64,000 bases of DNA from Candidatus Defluviibacillus avedoerensis (GCA_016703665.1 JADJBS010000012.1:1-64000), one strand, 5' to 3'. Positions 24,232 to 33,327 are shown, counted from the stretch's first letter. Numbers and translations: made by a program. The notes: a model not told the origin generated them from the letters alone.

Positions 24232-26024
24232 GCGGCCACCTTGGTTGCATCGGTCACGGTCAGTCGCCAGCTGGCGGCTTGCGCTTGCTTGGGCAGGTTC
24301 AGGCGCAATCGCACCAACTGTCTGTCGCGTGCGACCAGGGCCGTGACCTGCTGCGCCCGGCCTGCGTAAAGAGGCAGGTCGTCCAGTTTAGTCATGCGCC
24401 AATCATCCACGCCAATCCATTCGTCCCCAGCGGCCAGACCGGCGCGCTCAGCCAGACTGTCAGACAGCACGTTTTTGATGGTGACCACACCAGCGCTTTC
24501 GGTTACCCGCAGGCCCAGCTGTTGAGCCAGTGCGGGGGGATCCTGAACAACGCGCAGACCGTGGGCTTGCAACAGCGCTTGCAAGGGCAAAGGCTTCGTA
24601 CCGTGAACCCACGCAGCCAGCTCAGCGGCAAAACTGCGGCCACTGATTTCTTCCAGCACCGCCAGTACGTCGGCCTCCGCCATGGGGCCGCCCTTGCAGC
24701 GCTTCCACAGGCTGCGCATCACAGCGTCCAGGTTGACGCCGGTGGCCGATTTGCTGTCTGTGCGCAGTGTCAGGTCCAGACACAGGGCAACCAAAGCCCC
24801 CTTCGTGTAATAGCTGACGGTGATATTCGGCGTGTTTTCATCTACCCGGTAGTACTTGAGCCAGGCATCAAAGCTGGACTGCGCTACCGACTGCACAGCC
24901 TGGCCGGGCGTTTGCAAGACCTGGTTGATGGTCTTGCCAAGTAGCTTGAGGTAGCCCGCATCGTCCAGCAAGCCTGCTCTGCGCAGGATCAGGTCGTCGT
25001 AGTAGCTGGTGAAGCCTTCAAAAAACCACAGCAGTTCGGTGTAGTTTTCACGGGTGTAGTCAAAGCTCGCAAACTCGGACGGCCTCAAGCGTTTGACGTT
25101 CCAGGTATGAAAGTACTCGTGACTGATCAAACCTTGCAGCGTGGTGTAGCCCTCTGGCGCCTTGGGTTGGTCCAGGCGAGGCAGATCGCGACGCGCACAG
25201 ATCAGGGCGGTTGAGTTGCGGTGTTCCAGGCCACCATAGCCGTCATCCACCACGTTCAGCATGAACACATAGCGGTGATGAGGCATCTTGGCTTGTTTGC
25301 CCGGCTTCTTGCCGGGGCTCCAGAAACGGATTTCTGTTTCGCAAATTCGGCGGCAGTCAGCCAGCAGTCGTTCACCGTCAAAACTGGGAGGGGCGCCCGT
25401 CACCACCAGCTGGTGAGGCACACCACAGGCCTTGAAGTCACCCTGCCAGAAGTCGCTGATCTCGACAGGGCAATCCACCAGTTCGTCATAGTCGGCCGCG
25501 CGGTAAGTGCCAAAGCCGCGCGTGTTGATTTTGTGTGGTGTCAGTCCCGTGGCAACCTTCCATGTGGGGGAGGCCTTGACGGGCAGCAGGTGAAGTTCAT
25601 GGACAGCCTGGGTTTGCCCAGCCACTTGCAGCAGCAAGCCAGTGCCATTGAAAAAGCCTCGCTGCGGATCAAGCCAGCAACAGCGTACGGAGTTGTCAAA
25701 GGCGTAGACCTCATAACGCAGCTCCAGCGCCTTGCCTGCTTTGCAGTCCACTTCCCAACTGTTTTTATCGAGCTGGCGCACAGCCAGGGGCGCCTTGCCT
25801 TGCCTTGCCTGCAGTCCCGACAGGTGTCGCGCAAAGTCGCGCACCAGGTAGCTGCCAGGTATCCATGCCGGCAGGCTCACGCGCTGCGTGGCGACGGGGC
25901 TGGTGATGCGCAGGGTGACAGCAAAGGTATGTGCATGAAGGCTGGCAATGCCCACCTGGTAGTGGATGGTGGTGGGATCACTGGCAGGCTGCCGGGCAAC
26001 GATGGGGCGGGTGGCTTTGGGCAT
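24204..26024 (-). CDS. M61-family metallopeptidase with PDZ domain
   Basis: The 606-aa protein fits M61 glycyl-aminopeptidase-type enzymes: an N-terminal beta domain (YQVGIASLHAHTFAVTLRI, SYLVRDFARHLSGLQ), the zinc site SHEYFHTWNVKRLRP (HExxH with the nearby WNVKR block), ENYTELLWFFEGFTSYYDDLILRRAG containing the third ligand glutamate, and a C-terminal PDZ domain (GVVTIKNVLSDSLAERAGLAAGDEWIGVDDW). No signal peptide is visible from ATG 26024. A TTG at 26045 would add seven residues. The enzyme probably trims peptides. The neighbouring DUF3108 gene overlaps its end. Confidence 0.85.
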   Translation of the reverse strand: MPKATRPIVARQPASDPTTIHYQVGIASLHAHTFAVTLRITSPVATQRVSLPAWIPGSYLVRDFARHLSGLQARQGKAPLAVRQLDKNSWEVDCKAGKALELRYEVYAFDNSVRCCWLDPQRGFFNGTGLLLQVAGQTQAVHELHLLPVKASPTWKVATGLTPHKINTRGFGTYRAADYDELVDCPVEISDFWQGDFKACGVPHQLVVTGAPPSFDGERLLADCRRICETEIRFWSPGKKPGKQAKMPHHRYVFMLNVVDDGYGGLEHRNSTALICARRDLPRLDQPKAPEGYTTLQGLISHEYFHTWNVKRLRPSEFASFDYTRENYTELLWFFEGFTSYYDDLILRRAGLLDDAGYLKLLGKTINQVLQTPGQAVQSVAQSSFDAWLKYYRVDENTPNITVSYYTKGALVALCLDLTLRTDSKSATGVNLDAVMRSLWKRCKGGPMAEADVLAVLEEISGRSFAAELAAWVHGTKPLPLQALLQAHGLRVVQDPPALAQQLGLRVTESAGVVTIKNVLSDSLAERAGLAAGDEWIGVDDWRMTKLDDLPLYAGRAQQVTALVARDRQLVRLRLNLPKQAQAASWRLTVTDATKVAAWLDDKPLL

Positions 26025-26054
26025 GGCGCAACGGCTTCCAGACAAGGACGGAGT

Positions 26055-26488
26055 TCAGGTCGCGGCAGCGCCCATCAAACAGCAAAACGTGGTGAGTGCC
26101 GTGAAGCGAAAGCGCAGTGTCATCCATTCGGCCAAGCCTTGCGCAGGCCAGGTTTTACGGTCAACCAGGTAACTGCCCACGTGCACCAAGCCCAAGAGCG
26201 GCAAGCCCGCGTAAGGCGGCATCATGGCGCAAATCCAGGCGAGCAGTGACAGTGCAACGCTTGCCACCAGGTCTTTGTGGCGATTTTGGTCGTTGGCACT
26301 GAAGGCCAGGCTCCACTGGATACCTCCCAAAAAGACGCGATCACGGCGCCGTACATCAGCATGCCTGTTGCGACAAAGGGATGGGCCTGGGCGTTAACGA
26401 TCCACAGTAACAGGGTCAGCACCCCAAAGGGCACCAAGGCGGCGTAGGTTAGCCGGGTCAGCAAGACGGGGCGAGGCAGCTGGAGCAT
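26055..26488 (-). pseudogene. DUF3429 membrane protein, frameshifted
   Basis: Two frames make one DUF3429 membrane protein. The first reads MLQLPRPVLLTRLTYAALVPFGVLTLLLWIVNAQAHPFVATGMLMYGAVIASF from ATG 26488. The second continues GGIQWSLAFSA... to AALTTFCCLMGAAAT-like helices ending at 26055. DUF3429 proteins have LTYAALVPF near the start, HPFVA.. and SFLGGIHWG in the middle. Here SFL-GGIQW is split by the loss of one base in a T6 run (A5 at 26329-26333 on the plus strand). About four membrane helices are predicted in the repaired protein. It directly follows dsbC, sharing a base of its stop. Function is unknown. Confidence 0.7.
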
Positions 26489-27210
26489 CAGTTGGACTTG
26501 ACTTCAGCCAACAGTTTTTCCATTTGCTGCGCGTTGACCGCACCGGGCACTCGCGAGCCATCGGCAAAGAACACGGTAGGGGTGCCCGTGATCTTGTGCT
26601 TGCGGCCAAAGTCTGTGTTGCGCGTGAGGGCCGTTGTGTCGCATTTGTCTGCGCTGTAACTGGGGATCGCTACATCGCGAACCATAAAATCCTGCCAAGT
26701 CTTGGCTCGGTCTTTGGCACACCAGATACCCTTGGATTTTTCAGTGGAGTCGGGGCTCAGGATCGGGTACAAAAACATGTGGATGGTCACGTCCTTTACG
26801 TTCGCCAAGTCACGTTCGAAGCGCTTGCAATAGCCGCAATTGGGGTCTTCAAACACTGCAATCTTGCGCTTGCCGTTGCCTCGGACGATGGTGAAAGCAT
26901 CTTTGAGAGGCAGAGCGTTGAAGTCGATGGCAGTGAGTTTTTCAATGCGTTCTTCGGTGATGTTTTTGCGGGTTTTGGTGTCAATCAGCTCACCCTGTAT
27001 CAGAAAGTTGCCGTCAATGTCGGTGTAGAGAATGTCGGTGCCCACACGGACTTCATACAGGCCCGACATCGGGCTTTTGGAGACTTCATCAATCTTGCCC
27101 AGTTGGGGAATGCGTTCACCCAGCACTTTACGGATGGTGGCTTCCTGAGCCAGGGCACCTGCGCTTGCGCAGGCGACGATCAAGCTCAGGACAGTTTGTT
27201 TGATGTTCAT
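26488..27210 (-). CDS. dsbC: periplasmic thiol:disulfide isomerase DsbC
   Basis: The 240-aa protein has a signal peptide (MNIKQTVLSLIVACASAGALA), the DsbC dimerisation domain (IRKVLGERIPQLGKIDEVSKSPMSGLYEVRVGTDILYTDIDGNFLIQGELID) and a thioredoxin-fold catalytic domain with the CxxC motif NCGYCKRFERDL and the cis-proline loop TGTPTVFFADG. DsbC reshuffles wrong disulfides in periplasmic proteins and is kept reduced by DsbD. ATG 27210 is chosen over an upstream ATG/TTG because it starts the signal peptide cleanly. The gene sits between a UbiH-like monooxygenase and the broken DUF3429 gene on the minus strand. Confidence 0.93.
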   Translation of the reverse strand: MNIKQTVLSLIVACASAGALAQEATIRKVLGERIPQLGKIDEVSKSPMSGLYEVRVGTDILYTDIDGNFLIQGELIDTKTRKNITEERIEKLTAIDFNALPLKDAFTIVRGNGKRKIAVFEDPNCGYCKRFERDLANVKDVTIHMFLYPILSPDSTEKSKGIWCAKDRAKTWQDFMVRDVAIPSYSADKCDTTALTRNTDFGRKHKITGTPTVFFADGSRVPGAVNAQQMEKLLAEVKSN

Positions 27211-27230
27211 CGTTATTCCCAAAATTGATT

Positions 27231-28379
27231 TCAAGTTCCCATGGCCTGTCGAGTCACCCAGTTTTTGACTGGCCCACTGCGTTCAAAACCTTTCATGCCC
27301 AGATTGCGCAAACTTTGAACAGTGGGTTCATCCAGTGCAAACAGGCGTTGCAGGCCGTCCATGACGGCACCCACTGGCGCCAGTGCAGCGCGCCGGGCGC
27401 GTTCGTACCTGCGCAGTAACCTGAGGTCGCCCACGCTGCGCCAGTAGTCTGTGGTGGCGCGCGAGCCAAGCACTTGGGAGAGCTCGGCCACGTCTGCCAG
27501 ACCCAGGTTCAGGCCTTGTCCAGCCAATGGGTGAACCGCGTGGGCTGCGTCACCCGCCAGTGCCCAGGTTTGCGCCGGGTTGCCGAAGCCAATTTGCCCC
27601 GTCCAACGGCGCGCCAAGGCCTCGACCAAAGGCCAGCGCACGCGTTCACTGCGCAGCGTCATGGCGCCCAAGGCTGGTTCACCCTGTAACAAGCAGGCAG
27701 ATTGCAGTTCTTTCACAAAGTCTTCAGGTTCGAGTTTGCACAGATGCTGGGAGCGTTCATCAGAGACTGACCACACCAGGGCGACAGAGTTCCCGCCTTG
27801 CGCATCTGACAGAGGCAGCAGGCCCAAAATATCACCACCAGAGAACCATTGAAATGCCTGCTGCTGATGGGCAAAGGCGCACTCCAGGCGCGCGGCTACG
27901 GCTGTCTGGCCATAGGGAGTACTGTCGAACTCCACCCCAAATTCAGCACGTGTGATGCTGTTCTTGCCTTCGCACACCACAGTTAAAGCGGCAGGCTGGG
28001 GAGAGTCCAGCACCGTGACTGAAGGCGCAAACTGCAAGGCATTGGCAAGCGCGGCCTCCAAGGCTGGGACATCGACGATCCAGGTCAGAGCCTCTTTGTC
28101 GGCCTGCTCTGCTGCAAAATTCACTTCACCACCGGCATCGCCAAAAACACGCATGCGCTGCACGGGTGTGACGGCGGCTCCCGCTGGCCAGCAGCGCACG
28201 GATTCAAGTACCGCGCGCGACGCCGCGTTGATGGCATAGGCGCGAACATCCTGGGCAGTTGCTAACGCCTGGGGTGCCTGAACCAGACCTACGCGCAGGC
28301 GCAACTGTGCCAGCAATAGGGCCAGGGTGCGTCCCACAATGCCAGCGCCACGAATACATACATCAAAGGATTGACTCAT
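27231..28379 (-). CDS. UbiH/UbiF-family FAD-dependent hydroxylase
   Basis: The 382-aa flavoprotein has the Rossmann FAD loop VCIRGAGIVGRTLALLLAQ, the second FAD motif GDAAHAVHPLAGQGLNLGLADVAEL and a C-terminal YERARRAALAPVGAVMDGLQRLF, all typical of the UbiH/COQ6 family that hydroxylates the ubiquinone ring. The GxGxxG loop is R-G-A-G-I-V-G. Which ring position it hydroxylates (UbiH, UbiI or UbiF) cannot be decided from the sequence. The start codon overlaps the alternative start of the divergent MOSC gene in CATG. It is the first gene of the minus-strand group ending in DUF3108. Confidence 0.88.
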   Translation of the reverse strand: MSQSFDVCIRGAGIVGRTLALLLAQLRLRVGLVQAPQALATAQDVRAYAINAASRAVLESVRCWPAGAAVTPVQRMRVFGDAGGEVNFAAEQADKEALTWIVDVPALEAALANALQFAPSVTVLDSPQPAALTVVCEGKNSITRAEFGVEFDSTPYGQTAVAARLECAFAHQQQAFQWFSGGDILGLLPLSDAQGGNSVALVWSVSDERSQHLCKLEPEDFVKELQSACLLQGEPALGAMTLRSERVRWPLVEALARRWTGQIGFGNPAQTWALAGDAAHAVHPLAGQGLNLGLADVAELSQVLGSRATTDYWRSVGDLRLLRRYERARRAALAPVGAVMDGLQRLFALDEPTVQSLRNLGMKGFERSGPVKNWVTRQAMGT

Positions 28380-28437
28380 GGTCTGGATTGTAGGTGGGGG
28401 CACAATGCCTGCTGGTGGTCAAAAGACGGAGCGAACG

Positions 28438-29325
28438 ATGGGGTCAACGAATGGGCAATTCAACGGGGCCGATTGGGACGTAAACGCACAGATTGCGCAG
28501 GTATGGGTGTACCCCGTGAAGTCCTGCGCCGGGATGCGGGTCAATGAGTCGCTATTGATCGAAACCGGGCTGGAGTTTGATCGCGCCTGGATGGTGGTCG
28601 ATGACGCCGGTGGGTTCGTGACCCAACGTGAGTACCCTCGCATGGCCCTGATACAGCCCCAGTTCAAATTCTCTGACATGGTTTTACGTGCTCCCGGTAT
28701 GTTGGGCCTGCATGTGTCGCTAGAAAAAGTAGAGCATAGTGTTCGTGTCCGTGTATGGGACGACGAGGTGGCGGCGTTTGACATGGGCGATACGGCAGCC
28801 CAGTGGTTCAGCGACTTTCTGGGCGCCAAACTGCGCCTGGTGCGCTTTGACCCGGACCAGCAACGCCTGTCAAGCAAAAAGTGGACGGGTGATGTGGATG
28901 CCGTTAACCAATTCTCTGACGGCTTTCCCGTGTTGGTGCTCAGTCAGGCGTCTCTAAGGGACTTGAACAGTCGGCTGGCTGCGGCGGGCAAGCCAGCCGT
29001 TGGGATAGAGCGTTTTCGGCCGAATATTGTTCTCTCCGGCGTTGAGGCGCATGATGAGGACCGCCTGGACACCCTGCACATTGGAACTGCCGAGGGTGTC
29101 GTACAGATCAAAGGGGTTAAACCCTGTCCGCGCTGCCCCATTCCGAACATCGATCCCCTCACGGCCAGCGCCAGCCCGGATGTGGGCGATACGCTTCAGG
29201 CTTACCGTAGCAATCCCGTGGTGGGCGGAGCTTTGAGCTTTGGCATGAATGCCGTTGTGCTGCAAGGAGGCGATCACGTGTTGCGCGAAGGGCAAACGGT
29301 GCAAGCTAACTTCAGGTTTGATTGA
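28438..29325 (+). CDS. MOSC-domain protein (YcbX-like)
   Basis: The 295-aa protein has an N-terminal MOSC beta-barrel (QVWVYPVKSCAGMRVNESLLIETGLEFDRAWMVVDDAGGFVTQREYP) and a MOSC core with FRPNIVLSGVEAHDED and the conserved cysteine stretch VKPCPRCPIPNID. MOSC proteins of the YcbX/mARC type bind a molybdenum cofactor through the conserved cysteine and reduce N-hydroxylated compounds with a partner redox protein. Without a fused ferredoxin domain, it would need an external electron donor. ATG 28438 with an upstream GGAG is preferred. An ATG at 28378 would extend it by 20 residues but would overlap the start codon of ubiH. Confidence 0.85.
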   Translation: MGSTNGQFNGADWDVNAQIAQVWVYPVKSCAGMRVNESLLIETGLEFDRAWMVVDDAGGFVTQREYPRMALIQPQFKFSDMVLRAPGMLGLHVSLEKVEHSVRVRVWDDEVAAFDMGDTAAQWFSDFLGAKLRLVRFDPDQQRLSSKKWTGDVDAVNQFSDGFPVLVLSQASLRDLNSRLAAAGKPAVGIERFRPNIVLSGVEAHDEDRLDTLHIGTAEGVVQIKGVKPCPRCPIPNIDPLTASASPDVGDTLQAYRSNPVVGGALSFGMNAVVLQGGDHVLREGQTVQANFRFD

Positions 29326-29500
29326 GCGGTGCATCGTATTCGGTGTCAGCTGTTGGGGCCCACATGACAGTCTAAGGAGGTAAGCCGCACTCAACGGTAT
29401 GCGCATGAATTGGCCTGATATTCATGACCACTTCATTTGATGGCCTGTGACCCGAATCCCTACGATAGGGCCATTGCAACCCGAGGTTGACAGGACAAAA

Positions 29501-29746
29501 ATGCAACAGTTTAAGCATGGCATTACCCAAACGCTAGGTGCCCGTTTGATGGCCATTCAGGCGCAGTTGCTTGCAGAACGTACACGCAACAGCCCCGCTA
29601 GCTGGGACGCGGAGTTTGAAGAGCTTATGCATGGCCCCGAGGCACAGCTTCTGTCCTCGGTGTGGACCCGCGTACAACGGAGGGAGTTTCGGGACTACAT
29701 GCGGCAGGTGCGCAGCAGCATCGAGGTCCAGGCCTTGACCGCCTGA
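29501..29746 (+). CDS. small hypothetical protein
   Basis: The 81-aa product from ATG 29501 is charged and predicted helical: QQFKHGITQTLGARLMAIQAQLLAERTRN near the start, then FEELMHGPEAQLLSSVWTRVQRREFRDYMRQ. An AGGA lies 6 bases upstream. An alternative GTG at 29447 would add 18 residues. I recognise no family. It stands between the MOSC gene and a small membrane protein gene with gaps of 175 and 71 bp, and codon use looks ordinary for the window. Confidence 0.55.
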   Translation: MQQFKHGITQTLGARLMAIQAQLLAERTRNSPASWDAEFEELMHGPEAQLLSSVWTRVQRREFRDYMRQVRSSIEVQALTA

Positions 29747-29817
29747 CATGTTTGGATTTGGTCTCCTGAGATAGGCCCGCAACATCTTTTGTTGGCTGAA
29801 TCCAGTACCATCCGCTT

Positions 29818-29994
29818 ATGGAAAATCAATCCACTATTCGTGCAGAAATGAAGACCCGCGCTGCTTCGCTACCGGCTGACTCCAGTCTGCCGCCCGAGAA
29901 TTTGGAGGTAGCACCCAAACGCAACCGTTTCTGGGTTGGCGTGGCGCTTGCGGTTATTTTGTTTGCCGTGATCTGGGTGATACGGCGGAGCTGA
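29818..29994 (+). CDS. small single-pass membrane protein
   Basis: This 58-aa reading frame was found by reading the sequence directly. It has a charged N-terminal half (MENQSTIRAEMKTRAASLP) and one hydrophobic helix near the C-terminus (FWVGVALAVILFAVIWVIRRS). A basic KRN segment precedes the helix and RR follows it. No known family. It converges on the HD-GYP-like gene, whose end is at 30006. Its length and the clean transmembrane pattern make it likely to be real. Confidence 0.5.
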   Translation: MENQSTIRAEMKTRAASLPADSSLPPENLEVAPKRNRFWVGVALAVILFAVIWVIRRS

Positions 29995-30005
29995 TCTGTG
30001 TGAGC

Positions 30006-31232
30006 TCAGTCTGACGCCAACAGCCTGAGAAGATCAGACCTGACCTTGATACTGTTGCGGTTCACGCTTGACACGATTCTGTATTCGGTCAGGCGAGTAT
30101 CCCGGATGGCCGGTTCAGCCATGGGTAAACCTTGGCGATTGACCAGCACGGCTACCCGTGGCGCCAGCGAGGTTGCACCGCGATTGACAACGGTGGCAAT
30201 CTCATTGCTGGCAAGTTTGACGAATGAGCCAGGAGGATAGACGCCGACGGCCTTGATCAAAGAAGCGCCTGCTTCGTCGACCTTTTTACTTTCATCAAAA
30301 TAGATCGCTTGCATGGCTTGCGCGGGCGCAAGCGACGCACGTGAAACACGCGGCGACAACCGGGCAGCAAAACAGTCGGCGCGGTGTATCAGGTGGGCGA
30401 TTTGGTGTGCCACATCGCGGTTGCCAAGAGGACCCGAAGGCGACTGATGGTGCCGACGGATCGCCTCTAACCATATTGGATCGTCAACCCCGCGCTTTTG
30501 AAGGGTCTCAACGGATCGCTGCGGATGTGAGTCAATCTGGCTGCGTTGCTCGCCACTCAGCTTGAAGGGTTGGTTGACCAACTGATCCTGCATCTCGGTC
30601 ATGCTGATGTTCATGGTCAGAGCGGCTCGGCACATGGAGAGTTCTGTTGCGGGCGACCATTTCAATACATCACGGGCAGCCAGCATGCACATCACGCATA
30701 CCAGCATCGAATGTGTGGCGCTGTAGTAGCGGCTTTCGCTGGCAGTCAGGTGGATGAGCGCGAACAGGGTGGCATCCGGCTTCCTGGTAGCCATCAAAGT
30801 AAGTTCCCTGTGCAACCTGTCCAGTCGGCTGAAAAAACGGATGCTGTTCACGTCTCTCAGCAAGCCATTTGCGCGAACCTGTACATCGTGCCAGTCAATC
30901 GGGCCGTCGAACCCAAGCTGAGACTCTTCAAAGTCTGATGCCCGCGTGTCGTTGTGGACTTCGATGGTTGACAGCGGCGATTCGGCCAGTTGTTGCAAAG
31001 TGGTGTCTGAGCTTGTCAAATCCCTGATGTGCGTGGCCATGGCCTCGCGGTATTGCTTGGATTCGGCAGGATCGATGTACACCGTCCCATGCGAGGACAT
31101 CGTCTCAAGGGTTTCTCTCTCAACGACCACAAACCCCTTGCCAGCCAGAAGGGTGCCATCGACATTTCGCAAGGAAAACGGCAGCGGTTTTCCAAGTGGA
31201 ATGGTGTTTACATTGACTGTCAGAAGCCGCAT
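30006..31232 (-). CDS. HD-GYP-like protein lacking the catalytic HD pair
   Basis: The 408-aa protein begins MRLLTVNVNTIPLGKPLPFSLRNVDGTLLAGKG, an N-terminal module common in HD-GYP proteins, followed near residue 165 by an HD-GYP-like region. The spacing is recognisable: YSATHSMLVCVMC (first His), SHPQRSVETL, and AIRRHHQSPSGPLG. But LLHDIGK is replaced by LTMNISM, HHE by HHQ and GSGYP by SGPLG. Without the HD pair and the GYP loop it is unlikely to hydrolyse cyclic di-GMP, and could act as a cyclic-di-GMP sensor or a structural partner. ATG 31232 is taken as start; a TTG upstream is weaker. It converges on the small membrane protein gene. Confidence 0.75.
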   Translation of the reverse strand: MRLLTVNVNTIPLGKPLPFSLRNVDGTLLAGKGFVVVERETLETMSSHGTVYIDPAESKQYREAMATHIRDLTSSDTTLQQLAESPLSTIEVHNDTRASDFEESQLGFDGPIDWHDVQVRANGLLRDVNSIRFFSRLDRLHRELTLMATRKPDATLFALIHLTASESRYYSATHSMLVCVMCMLAARDVLKWSPATELSMCRAALTMNISMTEMQDQLVNQPFKLSGEQRSQIDSHPQRSVETLQKRGVDDPIWLEAIRRHHQSPSGPLGNRDVAHQIAHLIHRADCFAARLSPRVSRASLAPAQAMQAIYFDESKKVDEAGASLIKAVGVYPPGSFVKLASNEIATVVNRGATSLAPRVAVLVNRQGLPMAEPAIRDTRLTEYRIVSSVNRNSIKVRSDLLRLLASD

Positions 31233-31355
31233 CAATATCAATTGTGAATTTAGACGCAATTACCGTGTATTTTTTGATGCATTCTATGCGGTTGCCACAA
31301 ATACTTGATCAAGTCGACATGGCGTCTGGATGATGTGTCTGCGTGCAAGACAGCC

Positions 31356-32978
31356 CTAATTCGTTTTCAGTTGCACCTGATAAGAAAACACCTCCCCTGT
31401 CTCTAGAATAGAAAAGGTATACAGCAGATCAACGGTTTGCCCACCTGTTCCCTGTGAGCGCAACTGGAAAACGACAGCTTGCCCGGATGAAATGACTTGC
31501 CCACCTGTCAAGCCTACGATGGACGCAGTGATAGGGGTATTCACGTTCAAGTCTACGGCTGCGAGATTGGCAATGGTGAATGTTCTGCCAGTGGCTTGAA
31601 GTTGAAAACTTGCGACAGAAAAATCTGCACAAACCTGATCTGCGCAAGTGACGCTACCTATTCTTGACACCGAATTCGCATAGGGCCAAGGCTGAATTTG
31701 GTTTCCGTTAGGGTTCACGGACATCAGCGTCAATGCCGATTGGGCAACATTGATCAATACGGTCGATGGCTGGCTGCTCAGCTTGGAGTCGCTGACCACA
31801 AGCGTTGCCACGTAGCTCCCGCTAACGTCTGGCAAAAAGCCTGAATTGAGCATCTCAAACGAGATCAGTTGAGCGGTGCTTCCTGGAGGCCGTGCCGTCA
31901 GTTTCCACTTGTAGGAAAGTGGGCTGCCGCTTGGCGAATTGCTCAAACTTCCATCCAGTTTGACCTTGACCCCCGTAAACCCTGATTGATTGATTCCTGC
32001 ATTGGCAACCGGGGCAAGGTCAGCGCTGGATGCCGTGATGACTGCCGATACTGGGTTGCTGGATAACACCCCATTGGAGACAACCAACGTCGCCATGTAG
32101 GTGCCGTTCATATCTGCCACAAAGGTGGGGTTTGCCACCGTGAGTGACGACAAAGCGGCTGTACTGCCCAGAGGCCTATCTGACAGCGTCCATCTGTAAC
32201 TTAGTGCCTGCCCGTTCGCGTCAGTGCTTGCATAGCCGTTCAGCTGGACCGCTGTACCAGTGAGGACATTTTGCGCACCCCCTGGATTGGCAATGGGGGC
32301 AACCACACCGGTTCCTGCCGTGATGACCACGACCGAAGGCAGACTGGTTGTTACACCATCGGTAACTATCAAGTTGGCAATGTAAGTTCCAGCAACGTCA
32401 GCTACAAAACTGGGGGTAACGGTCTTGTCCGCACTCAGCGCCGCATTGCTTCCAGGGGGCTTGCCTGCCATTGTCCAACTGTAGGAAAGCGGATTGCCTG
32501 CTTTACCAGAACTGGTCGCACCGTTGAGAGTGACTGTAGACCGTGTCACCACCGACTGAGCAGCCCCGGCATTTGCAATAACTGAATCAGCCCCTTGAAC
32601 AGCGACCAAAGAGGCATAGGCGGGTTGACTGCTCAAACGACCGTCGTTGACCACGAGTGCAAGAACATAGGTGCCCACCTTATCAGGGACGATATAGGGC
32701 GTTGCCGTGGTACTCGAAACGACGGAAGACTTGCTGCCAATTGGCTTGCTCGACAAAGTCCAGCGATAGGTCAGCGATCTTCCTGCTGCCCCAAAACTGG
32801 TGCTTCCATTCAATTGCACCGTGGTGCCGGTTACCACCATCTGCCCATGCCCAGCGTCCGCAATCGGTAAATTCGCGTTATTGCTGATTGAGTTCGAGGC
32901 ACTGTCACCGTTTCCACCACCGCATCCGGCCAATATGAGAAAGACTAATCCGAAGACTGTTTTGTTCAAAGGGGACAT
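31356..32978 (-). CDS. lipoprotein with four Ig-like (PKD/REJ-type) repeats
   Basis: The 540-aa protein has a lipobox at LAGC (C19) after MSPLNKTVFGLVFLILAGC, so it should be anchored in the membrane as a lipoprotein. Residues ~40-400 hold four repeats of ~91 residues. Each starts with ADAG/ANAG/ANPG, continues through L(N/D)GS...SYRWTL..(K/R)P.GS and ends GTY.A.LVV.(D/N)G..SS.P. This is the PKD/REJ beta-sandwich pattern of surface and secreted proteins that bind sugars or other proteins. The last ~140 residues are unrelated. ATG 32978 is preferred over a GTG at 33056, because the additional 26 residues would place the lipobox in the interior. It is a single gene on the minus strand with no clear partner. 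Confidence 0.8.
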   Translation of the reverse strand: MSPLNKTVFGLVFLILAGCGGGNGDSASNSISNNANLPIADAGHGQMVVTGTTVQLNGSTSFGAAGRSLTYRWTLSSKPIGSKSSVVSSTTATPYIVPDKVGTYVLALVVNDGRLSSQPAYASLVAVQGADSVIANAGAAQSVVTRSTVTLNGATSSGKAGNPLSYSWTMAGKPPGSNAALSADKTVTPSFVADVAGTYIANLIVTDGVTTSLPSVVVITAGTGVVAPIANPGGAQNVLTGTAVQLNGYASTDANGQALSYRWTLSDRPLGSTAALSSLTVANPTFVADMNGTYMATLVVSNGVLSSNPVSAVITASSADLAPVANAGINQSGFTGVKVKLDGSLSNSPSGSPLSYKWKLTARPPGSTAQLISFEMLNSGFLPDVSGSYVATLVVSDSKLSSQPSTVLINVAQSALTLMSVNPNGNQIQPWPYANSVSRIGSVTCADQVCADFSVASFQLQATGRTFTIANLAAVDLNVNTPITASIVGLTGGQVISSGQAVVFQLRSQGTGGQTVDLLYTFSILETGEVFSYQVQLKTN

Positions 32979-33327
32979 AGCCGATTCATTTTCCTCCGTT
33001 GAATCATGCGCCTTTGCTGTTGCGTTGGTTTGAGTTGTATCAAACGTCTGGATCACGACCAGGATTTATCTGGGCTGTAGCTACAAAGCACTTGGCTCCA
33101 AAGGTCTTACCCAACAGAGGGCCATTGAAGCAGGGATTCGCTGATTAGTACAATCACCGCCATTCACCCTAAGACAAAAGCAGGACAAAAGGCGAGGGTT
33201 TATCGAGTTTTTTGTCGACTTCTTCCTGCGCTTCGGTCAACTGCTGAAGGCGCGGACTCGGTACGTCCACCACACCTATATTGGGTTCAATGGTGCAGAT
33301 GGGGTCTTGATTTACAAGGATTTTTGT
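32979..33327. other. 349-bp intergenic region between the lipoprotein and ychF
   Basis: This divergent region holds the promoters of the lipoprotein gene (minus) and ychF (plus). Its right half contains the inverted ychF-like fragment at 33238-33300. The stretch 33169-33237 read on the minus strand continues that frame (TEAQEEVDKKLDKPSPFVLLLS, stop at 33169). I saw no tRNA, terminator or further gene in it. Confidence 0.6.
33238..33300 (-). repeat. inverted, diverged copy of ychF codons ~34-54
   Basis: Read on the minus strand, 33300 down to 33238 matches ychF bases 33427-33489 at 49 of 63 positions. Both encode nearly the same peptide (ICTIEPNIGVVDVPSPRLQQL here, FCTIEPNVGVVEVPDPRLQQL in ychF, four substitutions). 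Most differences are synonymous or conservative. The two arms are separated by 126 bases that include the ychF ribosome binding site and ATG, so the ychF transcript could fold back on itself. Its origin as a remnant of a second ychF-like gene is an inference. Confidence 0.75.

Noticed and set aside
29399..29440. 13-codon mini-frame after AAGGAGGT at about 29374
   Set aside because: The Shine-Dalgarno is about 17 bases from the ATG, and there is no conserved context, so I do not call a gene or leader peptide.
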